A stretch of 14,645 nucleotides of DNA from Bacteroidales bacterium (GTDB lineage: Bacteria > Bacteroidota > Bacteroidia > Bacteroidales > F082). The notes under the pieces are model-generated. The model saw only the letters and a program-made list of their open reading frames with translations, was not told the DNA's origin and searched no databases. The stretch lies in assembly GCA_017428285.1 (NCBI GenBank), contig JAFRRE010000184.1, positions 1 to 14,645 on the forward strand. The letters run 5' to 3'. Numbering within the stretch: position 1 is the stretch's first letter; each line of letters opens with the position of its first letter. The position numbers and the translations under genes were made by a program. This document shows positions 13,122-14,645 of the stretch, piece by piece.

Positions 13122-13175
13122 TTTAGCATACTTGTTATGGACGTGTGATGTTCCGCCACAGCATCCAGTCTCTCT

Positions 13176-13847
13176 TTACGCCCAAGTAAAGTTCTCCTCT
13201 CCTGCCCCAATCTCAAAGTGACACTTGGCGATGCCGAGGTCGAGGGCTGCATAGCCGATGAACGAGAACTTCGCCTTGGCCTCCACGCGGTTGCCTTCGT
13301 GAAGGATGAACTCAAACTTCTGCTGGTTGACGGCCGTGGGAGCAAGCAAAGCGGCTTCCATGCCTTGGTGGAACCATTCGGGCATGGCACCTTCGACACG
13401 ACAGAAATGCTCAATGCCTTTCTTTTGGGCATGGGCCACGCCTTGGGTGACGCCATAGCCCAACGAGATGACCGCCACCAACGACTCGCCGTCAAGCACC
13501 TGGTATTGGTCGGGCTGCTTCTTGAAGGACATGCCCACCCAACAGGTGTTCAAACCGAGGGTTTGGGCCAAAAGCACCACTTTCTTGCCATAATAGCCGA
13601 GTTTCACGTCCTCTCCCTTGGGACCGATGACGGCGATGTAATTGCCGACGCCCTTGAACCCACCGTATTTCGCCATGCCGCTGGCAAAGGCTTTCGGTTC
13701 GTTGGTGACCAACTGAAGGTGCAGTTGTCCCTGCGTATTGCATTCGTCAATCAAGGCCTGCAGTTGCGCGACCTTTTCCGATTCGATGGGTTTTTCCAAG
13801 TATTGCCGCACCGAGTGGCGGGCAACGATTGCTTCTTGTAGTGTCAT
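13176..13847 (-). CDS. Nitroreductase family protein
   Basis: A 223-residue FMN-dependent oxidoreductase of the nitroreductase superfamily. The N-terminus TLQEAIVARHSVRQYLEKPI carries the RHSVR FMN-phosphate motif at residues 9-13. The middle segments KYGGFKGVGNYIAVIGP and GYYGKKVVLLAQTLGLNTCWVGMSF (residues about 92-116) correspond to the flavin-binding helices, and PTAVNQQKFEFIL is near the C-terminus (APTAxNxQPW is usual). Frame-wise the ORF could begin at 13871, but the minus-strand -7 box at 13869-13876 puts transcription start inside that extension, so ATG 13847 is chosen. It is convergent with the phosphatase gene, 54 bases apart. The electron acceptor is unknown. Confidence 0.88.
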   Translation of the reverse strand: MTLQEAIVARHSVRQYLEKPIESEKVAQLQALIDECNTQGQLHLQLVTNEPKAFASGMAKYGGFKGVGNYIAVIGPKGEDVKLGYYGKKVVLLAQTLGLNTCWVGMSFKKQPDQYQVLDGESLVAVISLGYGVTQGVAHAQKKGIEHFCRVEGAMPEWFHQGMEAALLAPTAVNQQKFEFILHEGNRVEAKAKFSFIGYAALDLGIAKCHFEIGAGEENFTWA

Positions 13848-13868
13848 AATGCGTTCTATTATATGCCA

Positions 13869-13876
13869 CAAAGATA
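13869..13876 (-). promoter_or_regulatory. -7 box of the nitroreductase gene
   Basis: TATCTTTG on the minus strand, an exact TAnnTTTG match, 21 bases before the ATG at 13847. It stands back to back with the + strand box at 13890-13897. Confidence 0.65.
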
Positions 13877-13889
13877 AACCATTTTTTCA

Positions 13890-13897
13890 TACTTTTG
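13890..13897 (+). promoter_or_regulatory. -7 box of the tiny ORF pair
   Basis: TACTTTTG followed by CAGCC directly abuts the ATG at 13903. Transcription from it would start at or within a few bases of the ATG, giving a leaderless message. Confidence 0.6.
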
Positions 13898-13902
13898 CAG
13901 CC

Positions 13903-13971
13903 ATGAACTGGACAATAATAATCATCGAGACCATCGTTCTCACCCTCGCTGTTATGCTAAAAACAGTATAA
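13903..13971 (+). CDS. Tiny hydrophobic peptide, 22 codons
   Basis: Starts at the first ATG after a good -7 box and encodes MNWTIIIIETIV followed by LTLAVMLKTV, a single run of hydrophobic residues broken by one Glu near the middle. It could insert in the membrane. Its TAA shares the A of the next ATG (TAATG at 13969-13973), an arrangement for translational restart. It may be a real small membrane peptide or only a leader that delivers ribosomes to the next ORF. I recognise no family. Confidence 0.45.
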   Translation: MNWTIIIIETIVLTLAVMLKTV

Positions 13972-14198
13972 TGACAATTGACACGACCAATATGTGCTCG
14001 CACTTGCAAAAGAAGCTATTTGAGGAGGATGGCGCTTATCATCGTATTTGGATAGCATTGCAGAATGACCTGGAATTGACAGCCGTGGTTCGTTCACGCC
14101 AGCTTCACATTTACCGCCATGGCAAGAAAGTGCTAGTTTTGGCTGGAAAATCTGCTCCCAAAATCATTAGGGAAGATCGAATCAGCGAGATGTTATAG
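13971..14198 (+). CDS. Small protein of unknown function, 75 residues
   Basis: Encodes a compact basic protein: an N-terminal helical half (CSHLQKKLFEEDGAYHRIWIAL, residues 9-30) and a second half with TAVVRSRQLHIYRHGKKVLVLAG (about residues 38-60), an alternating pattern like a beta hairpin, then KIIREDRISEML. The RSRQLHIYRHGKKVL segment looks like a domain core rather than random coding, so I take it as a real gene, though possibly the N-terminal piece of a longer protein. Start is the ATG overlapping the stop of the 22-codon ORF; no Shine-Dalgarno sequence is visible. A weak terminator-like element follows at once and a transposase relic lies 67 bases further on. Confidence 0.6.
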   Translation: MTIDTTNMCSHLQKKLFEEDGAYHRIWIALQNDLELTAVVRSRQLHIYRHGKKVLVLAGKSAPKIIREDRISEML

Positions 14199-14200
14199 GA

Positions 14201-14225
14201 AGTCTTCGGGCTGCGGATTTTTTTT
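14201..14225 (+). terminator. Degenerate terminator after the 75-residue gene
   Basis: A short stem AGTC/GGCT with a TTCG tetraloop (14201-14212), then GCGGA and eight T residues (14218-14225). The right side (GGGCTGCGGATTTTTT) is nearly identical to the terminators at 2131 and 3336, but the left arm no longer pairs with GCGG. Confidence 0.5.
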
Positions 14226-14240
14226 CAACTTTTTTAAAAT

Positions 14241-14312
14241 CAATAGTTCGTTAAAATTTTGATTATTAAGCGGCGGATTTTACGCCATAAAACAATAGTT
14301 CTTTGAAAATTT
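14241..14312. repeat. Imperfect direct repeat at the tail of the transposase relic
   Basis: CAATAGTTCGTTAAAATTTT (14241-14260) and CAATAGTTCTTTGAAAATTT (14293-14312) match at most positions and lie 52 bases apart. The second copy codes for the end of the transposase (FKELLF); the first is just outside its stop. Confidence 0.5.
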
Positions 14313-14627
14313 CCTGATTTAAGTTGAAGTTCGGTGTTTTTCCGAACGTTGATAATATTCGTTGGACCATTACCGTGTTGTGGATGAGGAGCTTGACATC
14401 CTCGACCGAGAGGCTCAGCCCCGACTCGACAGAGAGGGCCTTGGCGAGCGGCTCTCGCACGACTTGCCGAACCTGGCCATCTGGCTGAAGTTGACGCGTC
14501 CGGTTATGGAAAGATAACAAATCATGGTCTCGATGAAGAATTGTTTGAAAGATTTGTGTAAATTTGCTACGCGGAAAAGGAGCTGCTCGCAGATCCCTCT
14601 CAGCTGGTCAAGTGGATTGGTCTTCAT
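14266..14627 (-). pseudogene. Internally deleted IS4-like transposase remnant
   Basis: From ATG 14627 on the minus strand the sequence reads MKTNPLDQLRGICEQLLF, then FIETMICYLSITGRVNFSQMARFGKS, a good match in kind to the N-terminus of Bacteroidetes IS4-like transposases (LSIKGRLNFxxLARYG). That frame stops at 14415. In another frame, ending at TAA 14266, are SVESGLSLSVEDVKLLIHN and FKELLFYGVKSAA, the typical C-terminus of the same enzymes. The two ends together cover about 115 residues of a protein that is normally near 400, and they are out of frame, so about 280 residues including the DDE catalytic core were deleted. The element is inactive. Terminal inverted repeats are not evident; the upstream end lies at or beyond the window edge. 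Confidence 0.75.
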
Positions 14628-14645
14628 TGTAATCTAATGTTTTAG

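Noticed and set aside
13174..13191. Perfect 6-bp inverted repeat CTTTAC-GCCCAA-GTAAAG at the nitroreductase stop
   Set aside because: It is AT-rich, overlaps the last codons and has no T-run on either side, so I do not call it a terminator.
1..14645. tRNA, rRNA, riboswitch or CRISPR array
   Set aside because: I saw no cloverleaf, rRNA core sequence, recognised aptamer or regularly spaced long repeat; a covariance-model search would be needed to exclude small RNAs.

Overview
The window looks like chromosomal DNA from a gut-type member of the Bacteroidales (Bacteroidetes). Short start sites matching the Bacteroidetes -7 consensus TAnnTTTG (often TACTTTTGCA or TATCTTTGCA) sit just before several genes. 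Shine-Dalgarno sites are scarce, lipoprotein leaders end in LxxC, and protein family types (DUF362 lipoprotein, MmcQ/YjbR, IS4-like transposase) fit that group. I see no rRNA, tRNA, CRISPR array or phage module. No gene-free stretch exceeds about 220 bases.

Left region (1-2162, + strand): the 3' part of a flavin reductase-like gene, a DUF362 gene whose lipoprotein leader is cut off by an in-frame TAA, and a lipoprotein flavodoxin. All are tightly packed and close with a strong 11-bp hairpin terminator. Next (2164-3365) come a YjbR-type gene, a coupled small membrane protein gene, and a scar in which the first 66 codons of a class-I-amidotransferase-like (peptidase C26) gene abut the last 32 codons of a GyrI-like gene, closed by a near copy of the first terminator. 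A MarR regulator and a sugar O-acetyltransferase follow with a textbook promoter (3375-4551), and then the 22-codon stub of a DUF5131 gene.

Centre (4677-11196, - strand): one long tightly packed run reading substrate-binding lipoprotein, two permeases and ATPase of the PstSCAB class, then cysD, cysN and cysH. The ATP sulfurylase pair and an iron-sulfur APS/PAPS reductase activate and reduce sulfate. The attached phosphate-type transporter has no phoU, and its binding protein lacks most of the known phosphate-contacting side chains and carries an EF-hand loop. The most attractive hypothesis in the window is that this transporter imports sulfate (or another oxyanion) for the cys genes. A phosphate role is not excluded, since a histidine acid phosphatase lies divergently next door.

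Right region (11388-14645): a DUF985 cupin gene translationally coupled to a secreted histidine-type phosphatase, a convergent nitroreductase-like gene, a leaderless pair of tiny overlapping ORFs, and an internally deleted IS4-like transposase relic at the window edge. The repeated gene stubs suggest that deletions have been frequent here.
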